NCBI RefSeq assembly: GCF_009831455.1
Contig: NZ_WOWO01000001.1
Location: 1-64,000 of the forward strand
DNA: 64,000 bases
Direction: 5' to 3'
DNA from: Salinirussus salinus
Lineage (GTDB): Archaea; Halobacteriota; Halobacteria; Halobacteriales; Haloarculaceae
In this document: positions 44,162 through 53,301 of the stretch, one piece after another
Position numbering within the stretch: the stretch's first letter is position 1
Layout of the letters: each line of letters begins with the position of its first letter
The notes under the pieces: generated by a model
Told to the model about the DNA's origin: nothing
The model's database searches: none
What the model saw: only the letters and a program-made list of their open reading frames with translations
Translations under genes and position numbers: made by a program

Positions 44162-45607
44162 CTACAGGACGCCGTCCAGACTGATGGCCACGTTCTTGCT
44201 CTGTGTGAATGTCTCGATGGCCTGCATCCCCTTTGCGCGGCCCAGACCACTCTCCTTGTACCCGCCCGAGACGGCCGCCGGTGACAGCACCGGATAGTCG
44301 TTGACCTGGACGGTCCCGCTCTCGAGGCTGCCGGCGACGCTGTGGGCCGTCGCGAGGTCCGTGGTCCAGACGAGATTCGAGAGGCCGTAGCGGGTGTCGT
44401 TGGCCCGCTCGACAGCCTCTTCCGGGGTGTCGAACTCGTAGACGGTGATGACGGGGCCGAACACCTCCTCACAGGAGACCCGTGCGTCGTCGTCGACCCC
44501 GGCGATGAGTGTCGGTGCGTAGAAGTTCCCCGGCTCGCGCGGGACCTCGCCGCCAGTCAGAACCCGTCCACCCTGTCGGCGAGCGTCCTCGACGAACTCC
44601 GCGACGGTGTCCCTGGCTGACGGGGAGATGACTGGCCCCATGTCCGGGTCGGCGATCCCCGGGCCGACCTCCATCGCCTCGACCCGTGCGACGACACGGT
44701 CGAGGAAGTCGTCGTACACTCCCGACTGGACGAAAAGGCGGGTCGGGGCGAAACAGATCTGGCCGGCGTTGTTGAACGTCTCGATGACGCTGGCGACGGC
44801 TCCCTCGAGGTCCGCGTCCTCGAAGACGATGTTCGCGCCCTTCCCGCCCAGCTCCAGGTGGACGTCGCTGACGTGCTCGGCAGCCGACTGCATCACGTTC
44901 TTTCCAGTGGTGGTCGACCCGGTGAACTCGATGGCGTCGACCCGGTCGTCGGTGACCAGCGGGTCTCCCGTGCCCGACCCGCTCCCCGTGACGGTGTTCA
45001 CGACGCCCGCGGGAAAGCCGACCTCGTGGGCCAGTTTCGTCAACTCGAGCAGGGAGAGCGGCGCCCGGGAGGGAGCCTTGGCCACGACGGTGTTCCCGGC
45101 CGCGAGCGCCGGTGCGAATCCGCGAGCAGCGAGCGCGATCGACGCGTTCCAGGGAACCACCTGTGCGGTCGTGCCGTACGGCTCGCGGAGGGTGTAATCG
45201 AGGTAGGAGCCGTCGTTGGCCAGCGGTATCTGCCGTCCCTCGATTTTGTCCGTGAGACCAGCGTAGTACTCGAAGAGCCCGGCTGCCCCCTCGACGTTGT
45301 CGTGTGACTCGCTCAGCGGCCGGCCGACCTCCATCGTCTCGGTCGCCGCCAGCCTGTCGGCGTCCTCGCGGATCCGGTCGGCGAGCGCCCTGAGCAGGTG
45401 TCCCCGCTCGACTGCATCGTGCGCTCGCCACTCGTTCTCGACCGCGACGGCCGACTCCAGCGCAGCGTCGACCCCTCTCGGCCCCGCCTCCGGGATGGTT
45501 GCGATCTCCTCGTTCGTCGACGGGTCCCGGACAGACACGTTCCGGTTCGGCTGTCGCGGTTCACCGTCGACGAAATATCCGTACCTGTTCGGGATCTCGG
45601 CAGCCAT
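44162..45607 (-). CDS. Aldehyde dehydrogenase (NAD(P)+)
   Basis: Oxidises an aldehyde to an acid. 481 residues with a complete ALDH core: FAPALAAGNTVVAKAPS, GSTTTGKNVM for cofactor binding, catalytic Glu in LELGGKGAN, catalytic Cys in NNAGQICFAPTRLF, and FGPVITVYEFDTPEEAV. A TATA-like ATATAAGT near 45634-45643 on the minus strand fits a leaderless ATG. Broadly similar to betaine-, muconate-semialdehyde- and succinate-semialdehyde-type dehydrogenases, so the aldehyde cannot be named. Downstream of, and probably co-regulated with, the SDR gene. Confidence 0.92.
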   Translation of the reverse strand: MAAEIPNRYGYFVDGEPRQPNRNVSVRDPSTNEEIATIPEAGPRGVDAALESAVAVENEWRAHDAVERGHLLRALADRIREDADRLAATETMEVGRPLSESHDNVEGAAGLFEYYAGLTDKIEGRQIPLANDGSYLDYTLREPYGTTAQVVPWNASIALAARGFAPALAAGNTVVAKAPSRAPLSLLELTKLAHEVGFPAGVVNTVTGSGSGTGDPLVTDDRVDAIEFTGSTTTGKNVMQSAAEHVSDVHLELGGKGANIVFEDADLEGAVASVIETFNNAGQICFAPTRLFVQSGVYDDFLDRVVARVEAMEVGPGIADPDMGPVISPSARDTVAEFVEDARRQGGRVLTGGEVPREPGNFYAPTLIAGVDDDARVSCEEVFGPVITVYEFDTPEEAVERANDTRYGLSNLVWTTDLATAHSVAGSLESGTVQVNDYPVLSPAAVSGGYKESGLGRAKGMQAIETFTQSKNVAISLDGVL

Positions 45608-45758
45608 TGTTCGTTCAGCCGTTCAGCGCCGGTGACTTATATTTTGGTGTATCGGGACAAAACCCGCCATCTGTCTCGATATATCTCCAAACGAATCAGA
45701 CACGTGCATCTTTTGACTGTCCCGTAACCTTGATGTAAATCGCCGGGGATCGTCAGGC

Positions 45759-46904
45759 ATGTCAGTCCCGGAGCGGGAAGCCGCCAGTTCGGTGTCGGAT
45801 CTCGACGTCGTCGTCAGCGCCGACGAACACATCAGCGAGGAGGTATCGGACTTCTTTCCGTACATTGACGAGTCGACCTACGGCGGCATCAAGCGGGTGA
45901 TCGAGCAGGCCAGCGAGCCGTGGCGGGAGGTCTTCTCGGTCACGCCGCCGCTGCCCCCGTTCTCGAACACGCCGATGGCCTCGGACTACAGCGGCGCCGG
46001 GAACGTCATGGCCAAGGCGGGGGACAAACTCGAGACGAAGCTGATGCGCCTCGACGAGTTCGACATCGATTACGCGGTGCTCAACCCGACGCTGATGGTC
46101 GCGCTGCCGACGGTGAACAATCCACAGGCCGCCGCGGCGCTCGTCGACGGTTACAACGAGTGGGTCTACGAGACGTTCGTCGCCGAGTCCGACCGGCTGT
46201 CGATGGCGATCGTCGTACCGGGACAGAAGCCACGGATGGGCGCCGAAGAGATCGAGAAGTGGGGCACCAAGGACGGGGTCGTCGCCGTCCAGGTCGGCGC
46301 GACCGGCCACCGGATCCCCGTCAGCCACGAGTGGTGGGACCCGATCTACGCGGCCGCCGAGGAGACGGGGCTGCCCGTAAAGTACCACAGCTCGTTCCCG
46401 GCGATGAGCCACGCCTTCCCGCTCCAGCACCGCTGGCACGAGCTGTTCGCCCAGGACAAGGTCGTCGCTCACCCGTTCTCGCACATGTGGAACCTCACGA
46501 AACTCCTCTACGAGGGGGTCCCCCAGAAGTTCCCGGACCTCGAGTTCGTCTTCCAGGAGGCTGGTATCGGCTGGATCCCCTACTGGCGGATGCGCCTCGA
46601 CAGATACCACCTCGCGCTCGGCCAGGAGATGCCGATGCTCGACAAGCTCCCGACGAAGTACATCAACGACCGCTTTTACTTCACGACCCAGCCCGTCGGC
46701 CACTCGGACAGAAACGACGAGCACATCGCCTGGATGGCGAAAATGGCCGGCCCCGAGAACCTGATGTACTCCGCCGACATTCCACACACCGACTTCGACG
46801 CGCCGGAGGAACTGTTCACGCCGATCAAGTCCCGGCTGGAGCCCGACGAGGTCCGGGGGATGATGGGAGAGACTGCGATGGACGTCTTCGGGCTGGGTGA
46901 CTGA
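45759..46904 (+). CDS. Metal-dependent amidohydrolase-2 family protein (ACMSD/decarboxylase-like)
   Basis: TIM-barrel metal enzyme of the Amidohydro_2 family, which includes aminocarboxymuconate-semialdehyde decarboxylase and gamma-resorcylate decarboxylase as well as hydrolases. 381 residues. Likely ligands are E and H in SADEHISEEV near the start, H in KYHSSFPAMSH, H in VAHPFSHMWN and a late aspartate in YSADIPHTDFDAPEE. First of a tight three-gene unit with a Rieske ferredoxin and an orphan protein. A ring-cleavage-product decarboxylase role would fit an oxygenase island, but hydrolysis is equally possible. Confidence 0.82.
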   Translation: MSVPEREAASSVSDLDVVVSADEHISEEVSDFFPYIDESTYGGIKRVIEQASEPWREVFSVTPPLPPFSNTPMASDYSGAGNVMAKAGDKLETKLMRLDEFDIDYAVLNPTLMVALPTVNNPQAAAALVDGYNEWVYETFVAESDRLSMAIVVPGQKPRMGAEEIEKWGTKDGVVAVQVGATGHRIPVSHEWWDPIYAAAEETGLPVKYHSSFPAMSHAFPLQHRWHELFAQDKVVAHPFSHMWNLTKLLYEGVPQKFPDLEFVFQEAGIGWIPYWRMRLDRYHLALGQEMPMLDKLPTKYINDRFYFTTQPVGHSDRNDEHIAWMAKMAGPENLMYSADIPHTDFDAPEELFTPIKSRLEPDEVRGMMGETAMDVFGLGD

Positions 46905-46906
46905 GG

Positions 46907-47260
46907 ATGGGGCAACACCGGGTCGCATCCACCGACGAGATCGACGACGGAGAGCGAGTCCTGCTTGAGGTCGACGGCATCGAGGTCGCCGTGTTCCGCA
47001 CGAACGGGGAGTTCCACGCGGTGTTGAACTACTGTGTTCACCAGTCAGGTCCGCTGTGTGAAGGGTCGCTCGCAGGAAAGATGGTCGCCGAACCGCCGGA
47101 GTTCACCTGGGAGTACGACGACGAACCCCGGGTCGTCACCTGTCCGTGGCACAACTGGAAGTTCGACATCCAGACGGGCGAGAACATCCGGGACGACACC
47201 TACAGGGTCCCGACGTTCGAGACCGTCGTCGACGATGGCGACGTCTATGTCGTGACGTAA
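46907..47260 (+). CDS. Rieske 2Fe-2S ferredoxin
   Basis: 117-residue electron carrier with a single Rieske cluster: C43 and H45 in CVHQSGPLCEG, C79 and H82 in CPWHNWKFD. No catalytic iron domain, so it is a ferredoxin, not an oxygenase. It starts 2 nt after the amidohydrolase stop. The insertion between the two cluster halves is somewhat long. It is the only ferredoxin-type Rieske protein in the window and is the obvious electron donor for the two oxygenases (inference); no ferredoxin reductase was seen. Confidence 0.9.
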   Translation: MGQHRVASTDEIDDGERVLLEVDGIEVAVFRTNGEFHAVLNYCVHQSGPLCEGSLAGKMVAEPPEFTWEYDDEPRVVTCPWHNWKFDIQTGENIRDDTYRVPTFETVVDDGDVYVVT

Positions 47261-47266
47261 CCGACG

Positions 47267-47662
47267 ATGGGAGAGGACCCGCCACGGCCGGCCGACGCAC
47301 CGGCCGGGTTCGACGACGCCGACCCCTACGCCGACGCCGACGCCGACCTCTCGACGTACCCCGAATGGTGGCGCCAGAACGCCGAAGCGTTTCGGGATCA
47401 TGACATGCGCCCGTACCGCCCGCCACAGTTCGCCGACGGCACGCTCGTTCCCGAGTTGCTCTGGCGACTCGAGTCCGAGCTGTGTGTCGAGATCACGTTG
47501 CGCAAGTACATCGGTGCCGACGCCGACGAGTCGTGGACGCTGCTCGTCGACGACAGGCCCGTCGCCGAGTTCACCCGCGTCCGCAACGAGGAGGGCCGCT
47601 CCGTCTACTCGATGACCGGTGAAGCGTTCGAACGACTGGTTGCCGACGCTGCCGACCGGTGA
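47267..47662 (+). CDS. Uncharacterised 131-residue protein in the amidohydrolase-Rieske unit
   Basis: Starts 6 nt after the Rieske ferredoxin stop. A proline/aspartate-rich N-terminus (residues 1-30) with a DADPYADADAD acidic run is followed by YPEWWRQN and MRPYRPPQFADGTLVPELLWRLESEL, then a compact alpha/beta-looking end (SWTLLVDDRPVAEFTRV). No known domain, cysteine cluster or membrane segment is recognised. Tight coupling suggests it acts with the amidohydrolase or the ferredoxin. Function unknown. Confidence 0.7.
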   Translation: MGEDPPRPADAPAGFDDADPYADADADLSTYPEWWRQNAEAFRDHDMRPYRPPQFADGTLVPELLWRLESELCVEITLRKYIGADADESWTLLVDDRPVAEFTRVRNEEGRSVYSMTGEAFERLVADAADR

Positions 47663-47863
47663 CCGGCGGCCGGCGCCGTCGTCGTGTCCCCCTCTCCCGG
47701 GCGACACCAGACAGCGACGAGCTCCGAACACTGCCGGAGACGATGTCGCTCTGTCCGGCTTTCGGAGTGGATACTGGACGCATATGGCAGTGTGTGGTTA
47801 ATTTCTGTGGCTGTTTTCGCAGGCAACGGTAGGTTTTTGCCCCCCGATGGTGTGGGATCGCCC

Positions 47864-49501
47864 ATGAGTGCTCCCGACGATATTCTCGAGATGGAGGGGA
47901 TCTACAAGGCGTTCCCGGGCGTCGTCGCCAACGACCACATCGATTTTTCCGTCCGTCGGGGGGAGATCCACGGCCTCCTCGGTGAGAACGGGGCAGGCAA
48001 GAGCACGCTGATGAAGGTCCTGTTCGGGCTCTACAACGCCGACGACGGGATGGTCCGGTACGACGGCGAGCTGCTGGAGGTCGACTCGCCACAGGACGCG
48101 ATCGACGCCGGCCTCGGGATGGTTCACCAGCACTTCCAGCTCATCCCGAAGCTGACCGTAACCGAGAACGTCGTGTTGGGCTTGCGGGAGTCGTACCCGG
48201 CGTTTCACGAGGGGACGGAGGGAACCCTTGGCAGCCTGTTGGGACTGGGACCGGTCCAGCGCCTCGGGCGCCTGCTGACCTACGACAGGGGACTGGAGAG
48301 CGAGCGGGTCGCGGAGGTCGCGGCGGAGTACGGCATCGACATCGACCCCGACCGGAAGGTCGGCGACCTGGACGTCGGCGAACAGCAGCGGGTCGAGATC
48401 CTGAAGGCGCTGTACCGCGACGTCGACCTGCTCGTGCTCGACGAGCCGACGGCGGTGCTGACCCCGACCCAGATAGAGCGGCTCTTCGAGACGCTCCGGA
48501 CGCTCGTCGACCGGGGATTGACCGTCGTCATCATCACCCACAAACTCGACGAGGTGACGGAAATCACCGACCGGGTGACGGTCCTTCGCGAGGGGAAGCG
48601 AGTCGACACCGTGGAGACCGCGGGGGTCGACGAGTCCGACCTCGCGTACATGATGGTGGGTCGCGAGGTGATCCACGACATCGAGGCGACCGACGCCGAG
48701 GTCGGGGACCCGGTACTGACGGTCTCGGGCGCTCGAGCGGAGAACGACAGGGGGGTCGAAGTGCTGTCGGGGGTCGACCTCACGGTTCGCGAGGGGGAGG
48801 TCCTCGGCCTCGCGGGCGTGAGCGGTAACGGCCAGCGCGCGCTGAGCCAGTGCATTGTCGGAACCCGGGACCTGACGGAGGGGTCGGTGACGCTGGATGG
48901 GGAAGCGATCGACGACGTCCCGACGCGACGGCGCATCGAGGCCGGACTGTCGGTCATCCCGTCGGACCGCCACGAGGAGGGGTGTGCACCAGACCTGAGC
49001 ATCCTGCACAACGCCATCGTCAAAGACTACTGCTCGGAACGGTTCCAGCGAGGGCCGATGGGCGTCGGGATGGACTACGATGCCGCCCGAGAGCACGCCG
49101 AGTCGCTGGTCGAGGAGTACGACGTGCGCGTGCCCGGTGTCGACGTCGACGCCGGCAATCTCTCCGGGGGAAACCTCCAGAAACTCATCCTGGGCCGGGA
49201 ACTGGACCGCGAGCCCTCGGTCCTCGTCGCCAACCAGCCCACGCGGGGGCTGGACGTCGGGGCGATAGAGGAAGTGCGCAAGCAGATCCTCGAACAGCGG
49301 GCGGCGGGGACAGGTGTCCTCCTCGTCTCCGAGAAATTCGACGAGATCATGGAGCTGAGCGACCGGATCGCGGTGATCTACGAGGGGGAGATCGTCCACG
49401 AGGTCGACGCCGACGACGCCGACCGCGGCGACGTCGGGCTCTACATGAGCAGCGGAACCGCCGCCGAGACACAGGCCCCAGCGCCGTCAGCCGGCGATTG
49501 A
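47864..49501 (+). CDS. BMP/nucleoside-type ABC transporter ATPase with two ABC domains
   Basis: Drives the permease pair encoded at 41154-43278. 545 residues in two halves. Half one has Walker A GENGAGKS, a degenerate signature DVGEQQRVEI and Walker B LLVLDEPTAVLTP. Half two has a degenerate Walker A (GVSGNGQRA), a good signature LSGGNLQKLILGRE and the QPTRGLDVGAIE segment. This asymmetry is the norm for ribose/nucleoside-type ATPases. Starts at ATG 47864, 29 nt after a GGTTTTTG element; an open frame reaching back to 47684 lacks family similarity. Separated from its permeases by 4.6 kb of enzyme genes. Confidence 0.92.
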   Translation: MSAPDDILEMEGIYKAFPGVVANDHIDFSVRRGEIHGLLGENGAGKSTLMKVLFGLYNADDGMVRYDGELLEVDSPQDAIDAGLGMVHQHFQLIPKLTVTENVVLGLRESYPAFHEGTEGTLGSLLGLGPVQRLGRLLTYDRGLESERVAEVAAEYGIDIDPDRKVGDLDVGEQQRVEILKALYRDVDLLVLDEPTAVLTPTQIERLFETLRTLVDRGLTVVIITHKLDEVTEITDRVTVLREGKRVDTVETAGVDESDLAYMMVGREVIHDIEATDAEVGDPVLTVSGARAENDRGVEVLSGVDLTVREGEVLGLAGVSGNGQRALSQCIVGTRDLTEGSVTLDGEAIDDVPTRRRIEAGLSVIPSDRHEEGCAPDLSILHNAIVKDYCSERFQRGPMGVGMDYDAAREHAESLVEEYDVRVPGVDVDAGNLSGGNLQKLILGRELDREPSVLVANQPTRGLDVGAIEEVRKQILEQRAAGTGVLLVSEKFDEIMELSDRIAVIYEGEIVHEVDADDADRGDVGLYMSSGTAAETQAPAPSAGD

Positions 49502-49538
49502 CCGAACGGCCGGAATCCCCGGGGACGCGGGCGGTCGG

Positions 49539-50981
49539 TCACTCCCCCAGCGCGTGCCAGGAGAGCCGCGGGTTCCGGGCCGCGTCGGTCTGGTCGACCC
49601 GGCGGACTGCCGTCGCTGCCGGCGCGTCGGCGAGCGACCCGTCGGATGCATCGGCGACGGCGTTGAACGCTTCGGCGAGCTGGTCGAGGGTACGCTTGCT
49701 CTCGGCCTCCGTGGGCTCGGTCATCAGCGCCTCGGGAACGATCTCGGGCCACTTGGTCGTCGGCGGGTGGACGCCGTAATCGAGCATCCGCTTGGCCACG
49801 TCGGCGGCGTCCTGGTCGCCGGCGCTGGCGACGAACTCGTGGTGGAAGGGGCCGAAGGGGACATCGTAGTCGACCTGCTCGGCGAGGTAGTTGGCATTCA
49901 GGACGGCCTTCGCGCTGGCGTCGCGCAACCCTTCGTCGCCCAGCCGGCTAATATACGCGTGGGCCTTCAGCAGCACGAGCCAGTTGCCCATCGCTCCGTG
50001 GACCTTGCCTACCGTGTGCTCGGGCTCGAACAGTTCGTACTCCGGACCAGCACTGCTGTCGTCGACCTCCCGAACGCGGGGTGTCGGCAGGAAGGGAGCG
50101 AGTTCCTCGACGACGCCGATGGGGCCGGCGCCCGGGCCGCCGCCGCCGTGGGGCGTCGCGAAGGTCTTGTGGACGTTGTAGTGCATGATGTCAAAGCCCA
50201 TGTCGCCCGGACGAGCCCGCCCCAGCAGCGCGTTCAGGTTCGCGCCGTCGTAGTACAGCAGGCCGCCGGCGTCGTGGACGATCCTGGCGATCTCCTCGAT
50301 GTCGCGCTCGAACAGCCCCAGCGTGTTCGGGTTCGTGAGCATCAGCGCCGCCGTCTCCTCGCCCACCGCCGCTTTCAGAGCGTCGAGGTCTACGCGGCCG
50401 TCCTCGGCGCCCGGGAGTTCGACCACGTCGTAGCCGGCCATAGCGGCGCTGGCGAAGTTGGTGCCGTGGGCGCTGGCAGGGACGACTACCTCTGCCCGCG
50501 AGTCGCCGTCGCCGTTGTGTTCGTGGTACGCTCGGGCGACGAGGATACCCGCGAACTCACCGGCCGCGCCCGCCGGCGGCTGCAGCGAGACGGCGTCCAT
50601 CCCGCCGATCCGCGCCAGGTAGTTCTGGAGTTCGTCGTACACCTGTAGCGTGCCCTGGAGGCTCTCCGCCGGGCGGTCCGGGTGTGTCTCCGCCTGGGGG
50701 AGGGCGGCCACGTCCTCGAGGAACGTCGGGTTGTACTTCATCGTACACGAGCCGAGCGGGTAGGGCCCGCTATCGATGCTGTAGTTCATCTGTGAGAGAC
50801 GGGTGTAGTGACGGGCGAGCTCCGGCTCCGACGGCGCCGGCAGTTCCAGCGAATCCCGAGTCAGGTCGTCGGGGAGCGCACTTTCGGCCGTCGAGACCGT
50901 GGTGGTGTCTTTCTCCGAGAGGAGCGGTTCCGTCCCGCTCGACCCGTCCTCGCTCCAGCGCGCCTGTCTGTGTTCCCCCAT
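49539..50981 (-). CDS. gcvPB: Glycine dehydrogenase (decarboxylating) subunit 2, P-protein C-terminal half
   Basis: With GcvPA, decarboxylates glycine and loads the aminomethyl group on lipoyl-GcvH. 480 residues. The PLP lysine is K272 in MHYNVHKTFATPHGGGGPG, preceded by YYDGANLNA; the N-terminus has SQMNYSIDSGPYPLGSCTMKYNP. Last gene of the H-PA-PB operon, overlapping the gcvPA stop by one base (TGATG). Convergent with the ABC ATPase gene. A short Ala/Asp-rich region near residues 445-455 is less conserved. Confidence 0.95.
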   Translation of the reverse strand: MGEHRQARWSEDGSSGTEPLLSEKDTTTVSTAESALPDDLTRDSLELPAPSEPELARHYTRLSQMNYSIDSGPYPLGSCTMKYNPTFLEDVAALPQAETHPDRPAESLQGTLQVYDELQNYLARIGGMDAVSLQPPAGAAGEFAGILVARAYHEHNGDGDSRAEVVVPASAHGTNFASAAMAGYDVVELPGAEDGRVDLDALKAAVGEETAALMLTNPNTLGLFERDIEEIARIVHDAGGLLYYDGANLNALLGRARPGDMGFDIMHYNVHKTFATPHGGGGPGAGPIGVVEELAPFLPTPRVREVDDSSAGPEYELFEPEHTVGKVHGAMGNWLVLLKAHAYISRLGDEGLRDASAKAVLNANYLAEQVDYDVPFGPFHHEFVASAGDQDAADVAKRMLDYGVHPPTTKWPEIVPEALMTEPTEAESKRTLDQLAEAFNAVADASDGSLADAPAATAVRRVDQTDAARNPRLSWHALGE

Positions 50982-52372
50982 CAGCCGAGCACCCCCTCCA
51001 CCGCCGAGACGAGGTCGTCGGTCCGGTGTTCGTTGGCCTCGGTCACACAGACCTGGAGTTCGTCGGCGTCAAGCGGGTGGACTGCCAGCCCCCGACCCCG
51101 GAGGGTGGCTGCGACTCGCTGGGCGTCGGGGTCGACCCGCATCTTGAACTCGCGGAAGTGGTGGCAGTCGCGCACCGGTGCCTCGACCCCGTCGATGGCG
51201 TCCAGTCTCTCGGCGAGGGTCTCCGCCCGACGGTGACACTGTTCGGCGAGGGACAGCACCCCCCCGGGGCCGAGGGAGGCAGCGTGGATGGCTGCCCGCA
51301 ACGCGACCCAGGCCTGGTTCGTGCAGATGTTCGAGGTCGCACGCTCGCGGCGGATATGTTGTTCACGGGTCTGGAGTGTCAGGGTGTAGGCCCGCCGGCC
51401 GTCCTCGTCTTTCGTTGCGCCGACCAGTCGGCCCGGAACCTGCCGCAGGAATTCCTCGCGACACGCGAAGAGCCCGAGCCCCATCCCGTGTGCGGCGGGC
51501 AACCCGAGTACGCTCGCGTCACCGACGACGACGTCGGCACCGACGGCCGCGGGCTCCTGCAACAGCGAGAGTGCCACGGTATCGCTTCCCAGACAGAACA
51601 GGGCGCCGTACTCGTCGGCGAGGGTGCCCACCTCCGAGAGGTGTTCCTCGACGACCCCCTCGACGGTCGGGTTCTCCGCGTAGACCATCGCGGTGTCCTC
51701 TGAGAGCGCTGCTGCGAGGGTTTCCGGGTCGACCATCCCGTCGACGGTCCCGACAGTCTCGACCGTGAGGTCGGTCCCGGCGGTGTAGTTCTCCAGAACC
51801 TCGCGGAACTCCCGCCGGAGGTACGACGGCACGAGAACCGTCGACCCCTCGACAGCCCTGACTCGCGCAGCGAGCGTCGCAGCCTCGCCCAGCGCCGTCG
51901 CCGCGTCGTACATCGAGCAGTTGGCGACAGGCAGCCCGGTCAGCTCTACCAGCAGGGATTGGTACTCGAACAGGGCCTGGAGAAAGCCCTGCGTGACCTC
52001 GGGCTGGTACTGGGTGTAGGAAGTGAGAAACTCCGAGCGGTCGGCGAGGTGGTCGACCAGCGAGGGGACGTAGTGCTCGTAGTGCCCCCGCCCGAGAAAC
52101 TCGGTCAGCGAATCGTTCCGGGAAAGGGCCCCGGTAACCTCCCGTACCACTTCCTGCTCAGAACGGGACTCGATACCGAACGTGTCCCCGAACCGTAGCG
52201 GTGCCGGAATGTCGAACAGGCTCTCGGGGTCGTCGACGCCCACCGCATCGAGCATCGCCTCGGTGTCGACTGTCGGTGCGAACGGGCTTCCCGCCTTGGT
52301 CCCGAACGGCCGGGCACGGTCGGAGCGGCTGGCGCGGTCGCTGTGGTCGCGACGGGAGGAGTTCCCGACCAT
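50981..52372 (-). CDS. gcvPA: Glycine dehydrogenase (decarboxylating) subunit 1, P-protein N-terminal half
   Basis: Non-PLP-lysine half of split P-protein, 463 residues. Recognisable by [67 protein letters not shown] and the terminal [21 protein letters not shown]. The first 25 or so residues, rich in Arg/Ser/Asp, extend beyond the usual start, so translation may begin later. Follows gcvH by 2 nt. Needed with GcvPB, GcvH, GcvT and a lipoamide dehydrogenase for glycine cleavage; the last two are not in the window. Confidence 0.95.
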   Translation of the reverse strand: MVGNSSRRDHSDRASRSDRARPFGTKAGSPFAPTVDTEAMLDAVGVDDPESLFDIPAPLRFGDTFGIESRSEQEVVREVTGALSRNDSLTEFLGRGHYEHYVPSLVDHLADRSEFLTSYTQYQPEVTQGFLQALFEYQSLLVELTGLPVANCSMYDAATALGEAATLAARVRAVEGSTVLVPSYLRREFREVLENYTAGTDLTVETVGTVDGMVDPETLAAALSEDTAMVYAENPTVEGVVEEHLSEVGTLADEYGALFCLGSDTVALSLLQEPAAVGADVVVGDASVLGLPAAHGMGLGLFACREEFLRQVPGRLVGATKDEDGRRAYTLTLQTREQHIRRERATSNICTNQAWVALRAAIHAASLGPGGVLSLAEQCHRRAETLAERLDAIDGVEAPVRDCHHFREFKMRVDPDAQRVAATLRGRGLAVHPLDADELQVCVTEANEHRTDDLVSAVEGVLG

Positions 52373-52374
52373 GG

Positions 52375-52749
52375 TCAGACCTGCTCCCGGTACTGTGCAG
52401 CGGTGAGGAGGTGGTCGGTCCCCTCGTCGGGGTCGAACGCCACCAGCCAGCCAGCCCCGAACGGCTCTTCGTTGACCAGCTCTGGCTGGTCACGAAGCCT
52501 GTGGTTCGTTTCGACTACCGTCCCGGTGACGGGAGCGTACAGGTCGGAGACGGCCTTGATGCTCTCGATGACGCCGAAGGCACTCCCGCGCTGGGACGTC
52601 TCGCCCTCGGCCGGCAGGTCGACGAAGACGATGTCGCCGAGTTCGTCCTGCGCGAAGTCGGTGACCCCGACCCGGACGGTACCGTTGTGTTCGTCAGTCC
52701 ATTCGTGCGTCTCTGCGTACCGGAGGTGCTCCGGGACGTCGAATTCCAT
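52375..52749 (-). CDS. gcvH: Glycine cleavage system H protein
   Basis: Lipoyl carrier of the glycine cleavage system, 124 residues from ATG 52749 (MEFDVPEHL); a GTG four codons upstream is an alternative. The lipoylation site is K65 in [15 protein letters not shown], and the N-terminal RYAETHEWT segment is typical. First gene of the gcvH-gcvPA-gcvPB operon, in which gcvT is absent. A TATA-like element inside an inverted repeat at 52882-52899 may be the promoter, with a leader of about 110 nt. Confidence 0.95.
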   Translation of the reverse strand: MEFDVPEHLRYAETHEWTDEHNGTVRVGVTDFAQDELGDIVFVDLPAEGETSQRGSAFGVIESIKAVSDLYAPVTGTVVETNHRLRDQPELVNEEPFGAGWLVAFDPDEGTDHLLTAAQYREQV

Positions 52750-52881
52750 TGTTCCAGTCACTTATCGTGTGTGTCCAGGACCCGGTGGCCGACGGCTACT
52801 TCCCCGGCGGTCCGGCCACAGACTTGGACGGCCACGTCGTTCCCGAATCGATACACGTCGCGTCGCCACACCAGAGTACTA

Positions 52882-52899
52882 GCAGGATATTAAGCCTGC
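52882..52899 (-). promoter_or_regulatory. Inverted repeat containing a TATA-like core upstream of gcvH
   Basis: GCAGG and CCTGC arms flank ATATTAAG. Read on the minus strand the core CTTAATAT could be the gcv operon TATA box, so a protein binding the arms would block it. This gives a gcvH leader of about 110 nt. Confidence 0.4.
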
Positions 52900-53048
52900 G
52901 GATTCTTGTCTTTTCAGTGATATTTGGGGATCGATCGTGTTGACTGTCCCCGGCCGTGGGGCGGTTCGTCTCTCCGCTGGGCCAGTCGACTACACGGCAG
53001 CGTCGAGAGCCGGGAGTCGCGGGTCGGGGACGACCGCGGGCCGCGACG

Positions 53049-53072
53049 TTCCCCACGATGGGGAATATTCCC
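53049..53072. promoter_or_regulatory. Overlapping palindromes upstream of the IclR gene (operator candidate)
   Basis: TTCCCC and GGGGAA arms around ACGAT (53049-53065) overlap the perfect 12-bp palindrome GGGAATATTCCC (53061-53072). A further GGGGAA occurs at 53227. IclR proteins bind palindromes in such positions, so self-control or control of gcvH is plausible. Confidence 0.4.
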
Positions 53073-53301
53073 GGAATATCGCGGTGTCGTGACTACGCCC
53101 CGCTGCAACAACTCGAAATTGTCGGGGCTTCTCCAGCTCGCCAAAGTGACTGCCCGACAAAAAACGAGATATACGAATATGTACCCACACATCTTCTACT
53201 TCTAGTAGTTTCACCGCTCCTATGTTGGGGAACGATCTTTCCGGAGGCAAATTTTCGCAACGTGGGCAGGGTTAAGCTCCCGAGTCGAAACGTATCACGT
53301 A

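Larger units (their letters stand above)
52750..53301. other. Divergent regulatory region between gcvH and the IclR regulator
   Basis: 550 nt with no gene. It holds a TATA-containing inverted repeat (52882-52899), a GGGGAA-type palindrome cluster (53049-53072), a further GGGGAA at 53227-53232, an AT-rich patch around 53155-53220, and TTAAG near 53269 as a likely TATA for the regulator. The length and the palindromes suggest a control region for the island's right-hand genes. Confidence 0.6.

Noticed and set aside
47798-49399. 533-codon minus-strand frame
   Set aside because: Antisense to the two-domain ABC ATPase; no domain.
15194-53301. Creatinine degradation as the definite pathway
   Set aside because: A deaminase, HyuAB, a DAO-type oxidase and glycine cleavage would fit, but the Rieske oxygenases and molybdenum hydroxylase are not needed, and no typical N-carbamoylsarcosine amidase was seen. 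Kept only as one possibility.
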